Below, in pieces: positions 6,893-14,647 of a DNA stretch of 37,301 nt. Position numbers and translations under genes: made by a program. Numbering within the stretch: position 1 is the stretch's first letter; each line of letters opens with the position of its first letter. Location: the NCBI GenBank assembly GCA_020686985.1, contig JAJEPU010000031.1, forward strand, positions 1 through 37,301, read 5' to 3'. This stretch comes from Brotaphodocola catenula (GTDB lineage Bacteria > Bacillota > Clostridia > Lachnospirales > Lachnospiraceae). The notes beneath the pieces were generated by a model, which did no database searches, had not been told where the DNA came from, and was given only the letters and a program-made list of their open reading frames with translations.

Positions 6893-7762
6893 TTAGTGGG
6901 CGTTGAATATGGATTTTGCCAGTGCGCCGGATTTGAACAGGGAGAAACAGAGGATAACGGTATAGGCTGCAAGGGAAAAAATCGCGCTGTGCAGATTGTC
7001 CGCTAAGACCATTTCGCCTACTAAAACCGCATAAATGCCGACGCATATCATAATGAGGAAGCCTTGAAAGCCCAGTGCAAACAGCCCCTTTAGGTAGTTG
7101 TTCCCAATCTGTCCCCATTCCCGGTTTGTCATGGTAGCAAAAGGGATAGGGGAAACAGAACAGTAGGCGTATATCTCAATCATTCTGCCGTAGAGGATAA
7201 CGGTTATCAGTACGGACATGATTTTCATACAAAGGCTTACAAGGCTCGTTTCCATGACAAGTAACAGTAGTTCGGGGATTTCCATATCTTTTAGTCCCTC
7301 CTGCATGGCGGCAAGGGCTTCGGTTACGTCGATATTCGTATCGCCGCCGATTACCCCCGCCGCGCCGGATACAATATGCTGCGCCATATCAAACACCGCC
7401 ATAGTAATATCAAAGGTATGTGTTACCAAGAAAACGGCAACAAAGGCTTTGAAAAACCACTTGAAAAACATAAATGTTTCTATGTCGTGCATATTGTTTT
7501 TTTCCGTTACCATGCTGATAAGCTCATAACAGAGGACATAGGTAATGACAAGCCCCGCAATGGGTACAATCACATTTTCCGACAGGTTTTGTATCATGCT
7601 GAAAATGTTTGCGTTCCACCCCTGCGGGGTCTTGCCTACCTCCGCTGCAATGGTGCCTACTTTTTCGTTTACGTCCCCGAACATAGTGGAAAGGTTGCCG
7701 TTAATGGCTCCGATAAGGATTTCTTTTATCCATTCGTTAATCGCTTCCAGTATGCTCTCCAT
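6893..7762 (-). CDS. VirB6/TrbL-like polytopic conjugation protein (CD1112 type)
   Basis: The protein has 289 residues from ATG 7762, preceded by a GGAGGG SD. After an amphipathic head (MESILEAINEWIKEILIGAI) there are about six hydrophobic segments, including VIVPIAGLVITYVLCYELISM, MKIMSVLITVILYG and GFLIMICVGIYAVLVG. Proteins of this family form the inner-membrane channel of the type IV secretion system in Gram-positive ICEs. It sits between Maff2 and PrgI, the standard order. The length is normal and the frame intact. Confidence 0.85.
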   Translation of the reverse strand: MESILEAINEWIKEILIGAINGNLSTMFGDVNEKVGTIAAEVGKTPQGWNANIFSMIQNLSENVIVPIAGLVITYVLCYELISMVTEKNNMHDIETFMFFKWFFKAFVAVFLVTHTFDITMAVFDMAQHIVSGAAGVIGGDTNIDVTEALAAMQEGLKDMEIPELLLLVMETSLVSLCMKIMSVLITVILYGRMIEIYAYCSVSPIPFATMTNREWGQIGNNYLKGLFALGFQGFLIMICVGIYAVLVGEMVLADNLHSAIFSLAAYTVILCFSLFKSGALAKSIFNAH

Positions 7763-7780
7763 AGGCTACCCTCCGTAATC

Positions 7781-7996
7781 TTATCCGAACAGACCGGAAA
7801 GAAGCGGTACAAGGATAGTGCCGATAAGGGCAACGCCGCCGCCCGCCATAAGCTGCTTAATGCCTTGTGATTTTGCACCCGGATTGTCGTTTCCATATCC
7901 CTCCAAGAGATTGATAACGCCCCAAATGCCTAAGCCTGCGCCCAGTGCGATAACAAGGGTCTGTAATATGTCGATAGCAGAGTTAAAAAATTCCAT
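7781..7996 (-). CDS. Maff2-family small membrane protein
   Basis: The protein has 71 residues from ATG 7996, chosen for the AAGGAG before it over a longer frame reaching 8065. Two hydrophobic segments (about residues 10-30 and 50-70) flank a short polar loop with GNDNPGAKSQG. This is the Maff2/VirB2-like pattern seen just before the VirB6-like gene in Tn1549-type elements, where it is thought to be a pilin-like or channel component. It is 18 bases upstream of the VirB6-like gene. A terminator-like hairpin lies before it. Confidence 0.85.
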   Translation of the reverse strand: MEFFNSAIDILQTLVIALGAGLGIWGVINLLEGYGNDNPGAKSQGIKQLMAGGGVALIGTILVPLLSGLFG

Positions 7997-8042
7997 AAAG
8001 CTCCTTTCTGCCGCAAATGCGGCTTGCCCTATAAAAGGGCAT

Positions 8043-8072
8043 AAAAAACGGCGGTCAGTTTTCAAACTGCCG
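8043..8072 (-). terminator. Terminator-like hairpin inside the operon, upstream of maff2
   Basis: On the minus strand, the stem CAGTTT/AAACTG is extended by CGG/CCG around one bulged base and followed by six T. Two more small hairpins follow before the maff2 SD: GCCCT/AGGGC and GCCGCA/TGCGGC. They could attenuate or process the transcript. Confidence 0.45.
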
Positions 8073-8237
8073 CGGTCATAAGTCCCCGCGCTGCCTAAAG
8101 TTCTGCCGCGCGGCGGTATTCAGTTGTCAGTGTGGGCGATAGGAATTTTTGTAGGGGCGCGTATCATGCAAGTTGTCTTTTTCTTTGTTACTGCGTCAAT
8201 TCCTCCTTTCTTTTCAGCCGGGAACACACATTTTTCG

Positions 8238-8405
8238 TCATTCCAAAAGATAGCTCCTACGCTGCATATACTCGGTAACGTAAAGGGTCTGTTCCCCTCC
8301 GCGTTCCTGCAAATACTCCCGCAGAGCGTTTTCTGCATTTTCTATCATCTTTGTAAAATAATGTTCACGACGTATATCATCAGTTTTTGTTTTCTGTCTG
8401 CTCAT
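8238..8405 (-). CDS. Small charged protein of the conjugation operon
   Basis: The protein has 55 residues from MSRQKTKTDD, with GGGAGG five to ten bases upstream; a longer frame to 8468 has no SD. It is hydrophilic and helical in character (ENAENALREYLQERGG), with no membrane segment or known motif. I do not recognise the family. It lies between the 55-residue ORF downstream of virD4 and the 8.0 kb hairpins, and is presumably co-transcribed with them. The region between it and maff2 holds no further frame with a normal start. Confidence 0.6.
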   Translation of the reverse strand: MSRQKTKTDDIRREHYFTKMIENAENALREYLQERGGEQTLYVTEYMQRRSYLLE

Positions 8406-8424
8406 AGTATAACCTCCCGTAAAA

Positions 8425-8592
8425 TCAAAGTTCCCGCCGCACCCGTTTCTGCTCATACAGGGCTTCACACCGTTTCACAAACTGCTGGATAGCTGCCTGC
8501 CGTTGCTGTTCCCGTCGCTCGGCAATGAAAACAAGCCCGTTTATGGCTTCTGTGATTTTCTTATCTTTTTTCTTCTGCATACGTCTATTCAT
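8425..8592 (-). CDS. Small basic protein overlapping the end of virD4
   Basis: The protein has 55 residues from ATG 8592, which lies inside the last codons of virD4 (8 bases of overlap), so translation is probably coupled. The sequence is strongly charged (MNRRMQKKKDKKI, ERREQQRQAAI, CEALYEQKRVRREL) and likely helical. No known domain is visible. Its fixed place after the coupling ATPase suggests an accessory role in transfer, but that is only position-based inference. Confidence 0.6.
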   Translation of the reverse strand: MNRRMQKKKDKKITEAINGLVFIAERREQQRQAAIQQFVKRCEALYEQKRVRREL

Positions 8593-10372
8593 GGTCGGTG
8601 TCCTCCTGCAAATCTGCTTCGCTGATTTCGTAATAGTCAAAGGGTTCGTCCGGCTTTACAAGGGCGGGTCTGCGCCTTAAATGCTTTTCCATATCAAAGG
8701 TATTTTTCTTGTCATAGTCGGAAAGATATTTATAGTTGGGGTGCTTTGTAATGTCATACTTATCAGAGAAGAACGGGCGTACCCCTCGTAGTTGTAAGAT
8801 ACATTTCCCGCCGTCCATGACTGCAATTTCATCTTCGGTCATAAGCTGCTTGCCTAACTTCTGATAGTTCAGCCCATGTGATACCTCACGCCCCCGGTTC
8901 TCGGAAGTGTTGAAGCTGTCAATGGTTTCTTTCCCCAAGATTTCCGACATTTCTTTGAGGGTGGTTTTCTCCTTGCCGCCCAAGAAAAGGGTGGTGTCGC
9001 AGTTGCCGGCTATGGTATCGGCGTTATCTTTGTATATCGCCTTTAGCTGCGACTGGCTTTGCAGAATGATTGAAGCAGAGATTTCCCGGCTTCGGATAGT
9101 GGCTATGAGCTTTTCAAACTTCGGTATCTGCCCGATATTTGCAAACTCGTCTAACAGACAGCGTACATGGACGGGCAGCCTGCCGCCGTATTCATCATCT
9201 GCCTTGTCGCAAAGAAGATTGAAAAGCTGCGTGTAAAGAATACTCACAACAAAGTTAAAAGTGTCGTCGGTGTCGCTGATAATGACAAACAGGGCGGTCT
9301 TACGGTCGCCTATGGTATCAAGTTCCATTTCGTCGGTTTCCATAAGGTCGCGCAGCTCTTTAATGTCAAAAGGGGCAAGCCGCGCCCCGCAGGAAATGAG
9401 GATAGAGCTTCTTGTCTTTCCCGCAGATAACAGGAATTTCTTATACTGCCGGACAGCAAAGTGTTCCGGGTCTTTTTCCTCCAACCGTTCAAACATAAGG
9501 TCAACGGGGGACTGAAATTCCGGGTCGTCCTCGCGGGCTTCACTGGCATTTATCATTTCAAGCAGCGTCGTAAAATTCTTTTCTTCCTCCGGGGCTTCGT
9601 ACCAAATGTAGCCGATAAGGGCGCAGTAAAAGAGCCGTTCCGATTTTATCCAAAAATCTTCCCCTGCTTTTTCCCCGTCCCCTTTGGTGTTGGCAATCAA
9701 AGTATTTACCAGTTTCAAAATGTCTTTTTCGCTGCGGAGATAGGCAAAGGGATTGTATTTCATGCTTTTTTTGAAGTTTATCGTGTTCAGCACCTTTATC
9801 CGATACCCGCCCCGCTGTAAGAGCTTCCCGCACTCGACTAAAACCGTTCCTTTCGGGTCGGTTACAACGTAGCTTGAGTGCATTTGCATAAGGTTGGGCT
9901 TTACGAAAAATCTCGTCTTGCCGCTGCCGCTTCCCCCGATAACAAGGATATTTTTATTCCTTGCATACTTTGGCTGCTTTGGGCGGCTGTTCATGGTAAG
10001 CCGTTCCGTCTGTGTGAGCAGCACGTTATTTTGAAATACCGGGTCGGTGTAGGGCTTTATATCTTCGGCGTTGCCCCAACGGGCAGAGCCGTATTCGATA
10101 CCTTTCCGGTATTTCTTCGCATTCTTGCCTTTTACATAGACAATCAGCCGGATAAGGACAGCCCCTACAATACCGATAAGCAAATCCATAGGTGCAAGGC
10201 TCGGAAGCGGGTTTGCAAAGGCAGCGGAAAAGCCGTCTGCAAGGGAAAGCACCTTGCCGGACAGGTCAGCCCCCGGAGAGAGCCGCACCGCCTGTCCGAT
10301 TTTGTCAAAGAGATAGACAAAGAGCAGATAGGGGGCATTTAGGATAAGCAGCTTTTTAAGTTCCGGCTTCAT
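8585..10372 (-). CDS. virD4: VirD4/TraG-type coupling ATPase
   Basis: The protein has 595 residues from ATG 10372. Two N-terminal hydrophobic stretches (about 8-24 and 61-80) anchor it in the membrane. Walker A is GGSGSGKT (146-153) and Walker B is CLLDEF (405-410), followed by ANIGQIPKFE typical of TraG/VirD4. Coupling proteins link the relaxase-DNA complex to the secretion channel. The start overlaps the pcfB stop as ATGA (10369-10372). Length and motifs are intact, yet no relaxase is present in the window for it to work with. Confidence 0.93.
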   Translation of the reverse strand: MKPELKKLLILNAPYLLFVYLFDKIGQAVRLSPGADLSGKVLSLADGFSAAFANPLPSLAPMDLLIGIVGAVLIRLIVYVKGKNAKKYRKGIEYGSARWGNAEDIKPYTDPVFQNNVLLTQTERLTMNSRPKQPKYARNKNILVIGGSGSGKTRFFVKPNLMQMHSSYVVTDPKGTVLVECGKLLQRGGYRIKVLNTINFKKSMKYNPFAYLRSEKDILKLVNTLIANTKGDGEKAGEDFWIKSERLFYCALIGYIWYEAPEEEKNFTTLLEMINASEAREDDPEFQSPVDLMFERLEEKDPEHFAVRQYKKFLLSAGKTRSSILISCGARLAPFDIKELRDLMETDEMELDTIGDRKTALFVIISDTDDTFNFVVSILYTQLFNLLCDKADDEYGGRLPVHVRCLLDEFANIGQIPKFEKLIATIRSREISASIILQSQSQLKAIYKDNADTIAGNCDTTLFLGGKEKTTLKEMSEILGKETIDSFNTSENRGREVSHGLNYQKLGKQLMTEDEIAVMDGGKCILQLRGVRPFFSDKYDITKHPNYKYLSDYDKKNTFDMEKHLRRRPALVKPDEPFDYYEISEADLQEDTDHE

Positions 10373-10851
10373 AGCGATACCTCCCTGTCCTTTTTCTTCA
10401 CTTTTTCCCTCTGTGCGTTCAGAGCCGCCGCCTTTTCTTTGAGGGAAACAATCAGCTTGCGGATAGAGGGCTTTTGTTCCTGCGTCAGCTTCTTTGCGGA
10501 AAACTCCTTGAAAGCTGCGGTCAGTGCGTCCGCGTCCCGTCCCTTAAAAAACACAAGATAGCGGGGCGGGGTTTCGGTGCTGTCTTTCTTTAAGGCAAAG
10601 TCAATCCCGTATTTTTTCGCCGTACTCTCAAAGGCTTTGATATTGTCCTTTGTGATTTCAATGTTGGAAACGCCCGCGTTCTGCTTCATAAGCTGCTTTA
10701 GGGTCTGCTTGCCATGCGGGATTTTCTGTTTGTCATGCTGCTTTTTCATCTGTGCAAGCAGGGCTTTCATAGCCTTTTGGAGCTGCTGCGCGGTCAGCTT
10801 TCCGGTCTTGATGTAAAGGGCTATGGTCTTTTCGTTGGTTTCCTCCTGCAA
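10369..10851 (-). CDS. pcfB: PcfB-family conjugation protein (DUF3801)
   Basis: The protein has 160 residues. The start is TTG at 10851, with AAAGGAGG eight bases before it. It is a soluble, Lys/Gln-rich protein with the DUF3801 pattern: an N-terminal helical region (KTGKLTAQQLQKAMKALL), a central KYGIDFALKKD, YLVFFKGRDADALTAAFKEF and a helical tail. PcfB is an accessory factor of the relaxosome that recruits it to the coupling protein, and the gene lies directly before virD4 here, as in pCF10 and Tn1549-like elements. Translation is coupled to virD4 by a 4-base overlap. Confidence 0.88.
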   Translation of the reverse strand: MQEETNEKTIALYIKTGKLTAQQLQKAMKALLAQMKKQHDKQKIPHGKQTLKQLMKQNAGVSNIEITKDNIKAFESTAKKYGIDFALKKDSTETPPRYLVFFKGRDADALTAAFKEFSAKKLTQEQKPSIRKLIVSLKEKAAALNAQREKVKKKDREVSL

Positions 10852-10944
10852 TGGGTGTCCTCCTTTCGTGTTCTATGGTGGTATGCCCGCCGCCGGGAAA
10901 CGGGACGGGCATGAAAAAAGAGCATCCGCTTTCACGCCGCCCTG

Positions 10945-11166
10945 TTAAATCCGTACCCGCAGCCCGGAAAGGTCTGCCGCCCGAATACCCACAAGATACC
11001 AGTTGTCCCCGTACTCCATACGGGTCGGCTTCCATTTGCCCCGCACAAAGACCTCCATGCAGTCGCCGCAATGCAATCCCCCGTAATAGTCGTTTACGTC
11101 AAAGCGAATGTCGTAGCGGTCAGCGGTTTCATCAAAAATCAAAGCTCCTGTTTTCTGTGTCATCAT
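10945..11166 (-). CDS. DUF5348 family protein
   Basis: The protein has 73 residues from the first ATG at 11166, directly after GGAGGATTTT; the second ATG at 11163 is also possible. It is a small beta-rich protein with the family's hallmark pieces YDIRFDVNDYYGGLHCGDC, GKWKPTRMEYGDNWYLVGI and GLRVRI. Such proteins occur widely in Gram-positive ICEs next to the RepA-like gene; the molecular function is unknown. Confidence 0.8.
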   Translation of the reverse strand: MMTQKTGALIFDETADRYDIRFDVNDYYGGLHCGDCMEVFVRGKWKPTRMEYGDNWYLVGIRAADLSGLRVRI

Positions 11167-11187
11167 AAAATCCTCCTTTGGGTTGGT

Positions 11188-12162
11188 TTACAGGCTTTCG
11201 CCCTCGTTGCAGGTGTAATCGGGTATGCCCTTGCTTCTTGCCGACTGGATAGTGCGCCCGCCGTACATATCGTGAGATACAAGGGACGTGTAATAGCTGC
11301 CAATCGTAGACGGAGCATTGAAAAGGGCAGCTTTCATGTACTGCTTGATGTTGCGGATTTTGGTGGTGTTTTCCTGCATACAGTCCAGTACAAAGCGGAT
11401 ATGTTCGCTGTTCAGTTTCATAAATTTTGCTTTTACAAGCTCTGCCGGGTGGTCGTCCCCGGCGATACGGATTGTTCTTCGTTTGGTGCAGACGGTTTCA
11501 AGAATAAGGGCAAGGATTTCCTCTATCCTGTCCCGGTCAAGGTATCTGTCCTGTATCAGATAGTCGTACTCGATATTGTCCTTGATGATTTCCTCATACA
11601 CGCTGTATGCGTCTGTCGCTTCCTTTCGCTTCCGTTCCGGCAGCTGTGCCGCGTCCTCTAAGGGAGAGGGATTTAGGGAATGGAAAGGAATGGAATGGGT
11701 ACTTGATATATCTGTATTTAATTTTTCTTTTTTTGGTAAGTTAGTTTTTTGTATCTCTTTATTTAATTGCGTTGGATTTTCCGACGTCGGGTTATCCGGT
11801 GTCGGATTTTCCAATATCGGCTTATCCGCTGTTGGATTTTCCAATACCGGACAATCCAATGCCGGGGGCTGTGGCTGTTCGTAAATGGTGTACTCAATAG
11901 CGGTCATTTTGCCTTTCTCGTCGCGTCCCTGCCGCCTTGTGATATATCCGGCTTTTTCAAGCTCCCATACAGCGGTGCGGATAGCGTCGATACTTTCCCG
12001 GTTGATAAGGGACAGCCCTGCAAGGGTGTAGTCCCAATCTTCGGGAAGTGAGAGCATTTGCGACAACAAGCCCTTTGCCTTTAGGGAAAGTTCCTTGTTG
12101 CGTAAATGGTGGTTGCTCATAACCGTATAACCTTTGTTCTTTTCCACGCGGAAAACTGCCAT
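11188..12162 (-). CDS. RepA-like replication initiator with DUF6017 C-terminal domain
   Basis: The protein has 324 residues from ATG 12162, preceded by AAGGAGTGAT. A longer in-frame reading begins at ATG 12246 and overlaps the previous small ORF as ATGA, so an alternative N-terminus cannot be excluded. The N-terminal winged helix (GYTVMSNHHLRNKELSLKAK, then LPEDWDYTLAGL) matches initiators of Tn1549-like elements. A low-complexity linker of repeated ENPT units (about 120-150) follows, then a DUF6017 region from about 220 (YDYLIQDRYLDRDRIEEIL, and IKQYMKAALFNAPS). It probably starts autonomous replication of the excised circle. Confidence 0.8.
   Translation of the reverse strand: MAVFRVEKNKGYTVMSNHHLRNKELSLKAKGLLSQMLSLPEDWDYTLAGLSLINRESIDAIRTAVWELEKAGYITRRQGRDEKGKMTAIEYTIYEQPQPPALDCPVLENPTADKPILENPTPDNPTSENPTQLNKEIQKTNLPKKEKLNTDISSTHSIPFHSLNPSPLEDAAQLPERKRKEATDAYSVYEEIIKDNIEYDYLIQDRYLDRDRIEEILALILETVCTKRRTIRIAGDDHPAELVKAKFMKLNSEHIRFVLDCMQENTTKIRNIKQYMKAALFNAPSTIGSYYTSLVSHDMYGGRTIQSARSKGIPDYTCNEGESL
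11771..11866 (-). repeat. Degenerate tandem repeat coding the ENPT linker of the RepA-like protein
   Basis: About five units of 15-24 bases, each containing GGATTTTCC or GGTTATCC on the plus strand, code for repeated ENPT, DKPILENPT and DNPTSENPT. It is a flexible spacer between the winged helix and the DUF6017 region and a likely site of length change. Confidence 0.6.
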
Positions 12163-12242
12163 AGCTTCATCACTCCTTTGGTTGGATTTGTTACGCAGTA
12201 GAAACGCGGTTTTGAGGGAAAAGGTATCAACCCTTGCCTTTC

Positions 12243-12452
12243 TCATTTCCGCGCTCTAAGAGCCGCATAAATCAAGGCTTTATTTGCCCTTACTGCGTAA
12301 CATGAGGGCATAAAAAAAGCAGCGTTCCTGTTCTCCTGTGTGGGAGTGAGAAACGCCGCCTTATAGGTGGTGCTTATTTTATTTTTTCTTTTCGACGTGC
12401 CGCGTAAGGTGGTGTAGTGGTTTATCCGGCAGCTTCGCAGGTGCTTTTGCAT
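12243..12452 (-). CDS. Possible leader peptide/small ORF before the repA-like gene
   Basis: A 69-codon frame runs from ATG 12452 to a stop overlapping, as ATGA, the upstream ATG (12246) of the RepA-like frame. The start has only a weak SD. The peptide is basic and unlike its neighbours, and the frame crosses the terminator-like hairpin at 12312-12359. It may therefore be a regulatory leader or no gene at all. Confidence 0.3.
   Translation of the reverse strand: MQKHLRSCRINHYTTLRGTSKRKNKISTTYKAAFLTPTQENRNAAFFMPSCYAVRANKALIYAALRARK
12312..12359 (-). terminator. Attenuator-like terminator in the repA leader
   Basis: On the minus strand, GCGGCGTT (12359-12352) pairs with AACGCTGC (12326-12319), with one G-T pair, followed by seven T (12318-12312). 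It lies about 150 bases before the initiator's start codon, so it would cut transcription of the whole transfer operon unless bypassed. Confidence 0.6.
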
Positions 12453-12615
12453 ATCAAGGCTCAATTCGTTAAAAGTAGTAAATGAGTAGTAAAATCAATC
12501 TGCAAACCTGCGAATATGCCCGTAAATCAAGCATTTTTCAAGACAATCAACTAATTTTATTCAAATCTTTGAGATTTATTTCCGAAACATTCTATATTTC
12601 TAATTCCTAAAAAAC

Positions 12616-14094
12616 CTACTCCTGCTTGCTTCCATCCATATTGTGATGATAGCTGTCAAGCAGTTCATTCTTCACCTTCCACAGCTTATCAGAGAGATCA
12701 ACATGAACCCGGTGCGGGTACTCGAGACGCAGGGACTCCTCCCACAGCGTATTCATCTCCTGCTTGCAGTACTTCTGGATGTCCATTACCTTCGGGGAAT
12801 CGTATACGCAGACGCCATCCTTGAATACCGGAATCATCAGCTCACGCATCGTGTAAGTTCCCGGCTGAAGCAGAGTCTTCTTCCATGTGGAGATCGGATC
12901 GAAGAGCAGAAGCGGTTCATTCGTATCAAAAGTCTCATCCACGAAGCAGATCAGATCTGCAATGATCTTTCCATTCTTCTTGTCGTAGATTCTCTGGATC
13001 GTCTTGTCACCTGGGTTCGTGATCTTCTCAGCATTCTCGGAGAGCTTGATCTTCGGGATGAACTCGCCGGAATTCTTGTCGAGGACAGCAGCCAGCTTAT
13101 AGACGCCGCCGAAGGACGGGCAGTCTTTGGATGTGATCAGGTTCGTGCCGACACCCCAGGAGTTGATCGCAGCGCCCTGCATTTTCAGGGAAGCGATCAG
13201 CGTCTCATCAAGATCGTTGGAAGCAGAGATCACAGCATCCGGGAAGCCTGCCTCATCGAGCATTTTCTTTGCCTTCTTGGAGAGGTAAGCGAGATCTCCA
13301 CTGTCAAGGCGGATTCCGTAGAATGTCAGCGGAATTCCGGCCTCGCGCATCTCCTTAAATACCTTGATAGCATTCGGAATACCGGAATTCAGCGTGTCGT
13401 AAGTATCGACGAGCAAAATGCAGGCATCCGGGTAGAGCTTTGCGTAGGTGCGGAATGCGGTCAGCTCATCCGGGAAGCTCATAATCCAGCTGTGTGCGTG
13501 CGTGCCCTTTACCGGTACATCGAACATTTTTCCGCAGAGCACATTGGAAGTTCCGATACAGCCTGCAATCATGGCAGCGCGGGCACCGTAGATACCGGCA
13601 TCCGGTCCCTGAGCACGGCGAAGACCGAACTCCATTACGCCATCGCCCTGAGCAGCGTAGACAACGCGGGCTGCCTTGGTTGCAATCAGAGATTGGTGGT
13701 TAATGATGTTTAAGAGAGCGGTCTCAACAAGCTGGGCCTCCATGATCGGTGCAATGACCTTGACGAGAGGCTCACGCGGGAAGATGACGGTGCCTTCCGG
13801 AATTGCGTAAATATCGCCGGAAAAATGGAATCCACGCAGGTACTCCAGAAAATCTTCCTCAAACAGTCCGACAGAGCGCAGGTAGTCGATGTCACTCTCG
13901 TCGAAATGAAGGTTTTTTACATAGTCAATGACCTGCTCAAGTCCGGCACAGATCGAATAACCGCTGTTTACTGGGTTGTTGCGGTAAAATGCATCGAAAA
14001 TGACAGTCTCATTTGCATCTTTCTCTTTGAAATAGCCCTGCATCATTGTCAGCTCATAAAGATCTGTCAGCAGGGTCAGGTTGCGTTCACTCAT
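12616..14094 (-). CDS. pncB: Nicotinate phosphoribosyltransferase
   Basis: The protein has 492 residues from ATG 14094, with AAGGAGA immediately upstream. It joins nicotinate and PRPP to nicotinate mononucleotide in the cytosolic NAD salvage pathway, with ATP hydrolysis. The family pieces are all present: LTDLYELTMMQGYF at the N-terminus, EFGLRRAQGPD, GTHAHSWIMSF with the His that is phosphorylated during catalysis, FYGIRLDSGDLAYLSKK, and INSWGVGTNLITS. The gene has its own promoter and is transcribed away from ileS. It marks the start of core genome after the mobile region. Length is typical. Confidence 0.95.
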   Translation of the reverse strand: MSERNLTLLTDLYELTMMQGYFKEKDANETVIFDAFYRNNPVNSGYSICAGLEQVIDYVKNLHFDESDIDYLRSVGLFEEDFLEYLRGFHFSGDIYAIPEGTVIFPREPLVKVIAPIMEAQLVETALLNIINHQSLIATKAARVVYAAQGDGVMEFGLRRAQGPDAGIYGARAAMIAGCIGTSNVLCGKMFDVPVKGTHAHSWIMSFPDELTAFRTYAKLYPDACILLVDTYDTLNSGIPNAIKVFKEMREAGIPLTFYGIRLDSGDLAYLSKKAKKMLDEAGFPDAVISASNDLDETLIASLKMQGAAINSWGVGTNLITSKDCPSFGGVYKLAAVLDKNSGEFIPKIKLSENAEKITNPGDKTIQRIYDKKNGKIIADLICFVDETFDTNEPLLLFDPISTWKKTLLQPGTYTMRELMIPVFKDGVCVYDSPKVMDIQKYCKQEMNTLWEESLRLEYPHRVHVDLSDKLWKVKNELLDSYHHNMDGSKQE

Positions 14095-14170
14095 AAGAAA
14101 TCTCCTTGTCTGGTATTGTGATATTAATTAATGGAAATCCTGGTTAAATTTCTGCAAAACATTGGGTTTT

Positions 14171-14199
14171 AGTATATCATTGTTTTCTGGAAAATACAA
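14171..14199 (-). promoter_or_regulatory. Promoter of pncB
   Basis: On the minus strand, TTGTAT (14199-14194) and TATACT (14176-14171) have a 17-base spacer. The 5' leader is about 70 bases. Confidence 0.6.
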
Positions 14200-14245
14200 T
14201 CTAAATGACAAAAAAATAACAATCGCAAACAAAAGGTCTCAGACC

Positions 14246-14274
14246 TTGACATTTTTTCCACGAATCCATATAAT
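14246..14274 (+). promoter_or_regulatory. Consensus promoter of ileS
   Basis: TTGACA (14246-14251) and TATAAT (14269-14274) are both perfect housekeeping sigma factor boxes, with a 17-base spacer. Transcription should begin near 14281, at the start of the T-box leader. Confidence 0.85.
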
Positions 14275-14280
14275 AAAGAA

Positions 14281-14543
14281 TGAGATGCATAGAGAAAGAC
14301 TTTGACGGAGACAGTAGGACTGTCGGGAACATTTCAGCGAACCGGGGAGAGGTGGAAGCCCGGGATCAGTACCACAGATGCCGAAGATCACTCCTGAGTT
14401 GCAGGCTGAACAGACGACAGTAGAGTGATAGTAGGCTGTGCCGGTATCCCCCCCGTTAGCAGGAACTCATATGACTGTATGTAGTGACAGGTGGTTTCAG
14501 AAGGTGATTTGTACCCTCTTCCTTTCGCGGAAGAGGGTTTTTT
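14281..14543 (+). ncRNA. T-box leader, isoleucine specifier
   Basis: A leader of about 260 nucleotides before ileS. Stem I is recognisable by its apical GGAGAGGTGGAAGCC region and by GAGTTGCAGGCTGAAC after the specifier. The specifier codon is ATC (14387-14389), matching tRNA-Ile. CCGTTAGC and AGGTGGT mark the antiterminator side. The terminator is CCCTCTTCC (14514-14522) / GGAAGAGGG (14529-14537) and six T. Uncharged tRNA-Ile should stabilise the antiterminator and allow ileS expression. The usual ACCGCG after the TGGN bulge is not seen. Confidence 0.85.
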
Positions 14544-14647
14544 ATTGCCATATATCATGCATATCACATATCAGGAAGGCGTCAGCAAGGCGAGGTATTT
14601 GATGATAGCGAAATCTGTGAAACCATCCGAACAGAAGGAGGCAAAAA

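Noticed and set aside
7781-8065. Longer 94-residue version of the Maff2 protein
   Set aside because: The extra N-terminus is encoded by the hairpin cluster and lacks an SD; the internal ATG at 7996 has a strong one.
8120-8338. Possible extra small gene between the 55-residue ORF and maff2
   Set aside because: The GGAGGA at about 8,205 is not followed by a standard start in the open frame; only ATT or GTA could serve, and the peptide matches nothing I know.
12643-13713. Plus-strand frame of 356 codons inside pncB
   Set aside because: Exact antisense shadow of a strongly conserved enzyme; no SD and no family resemblance.
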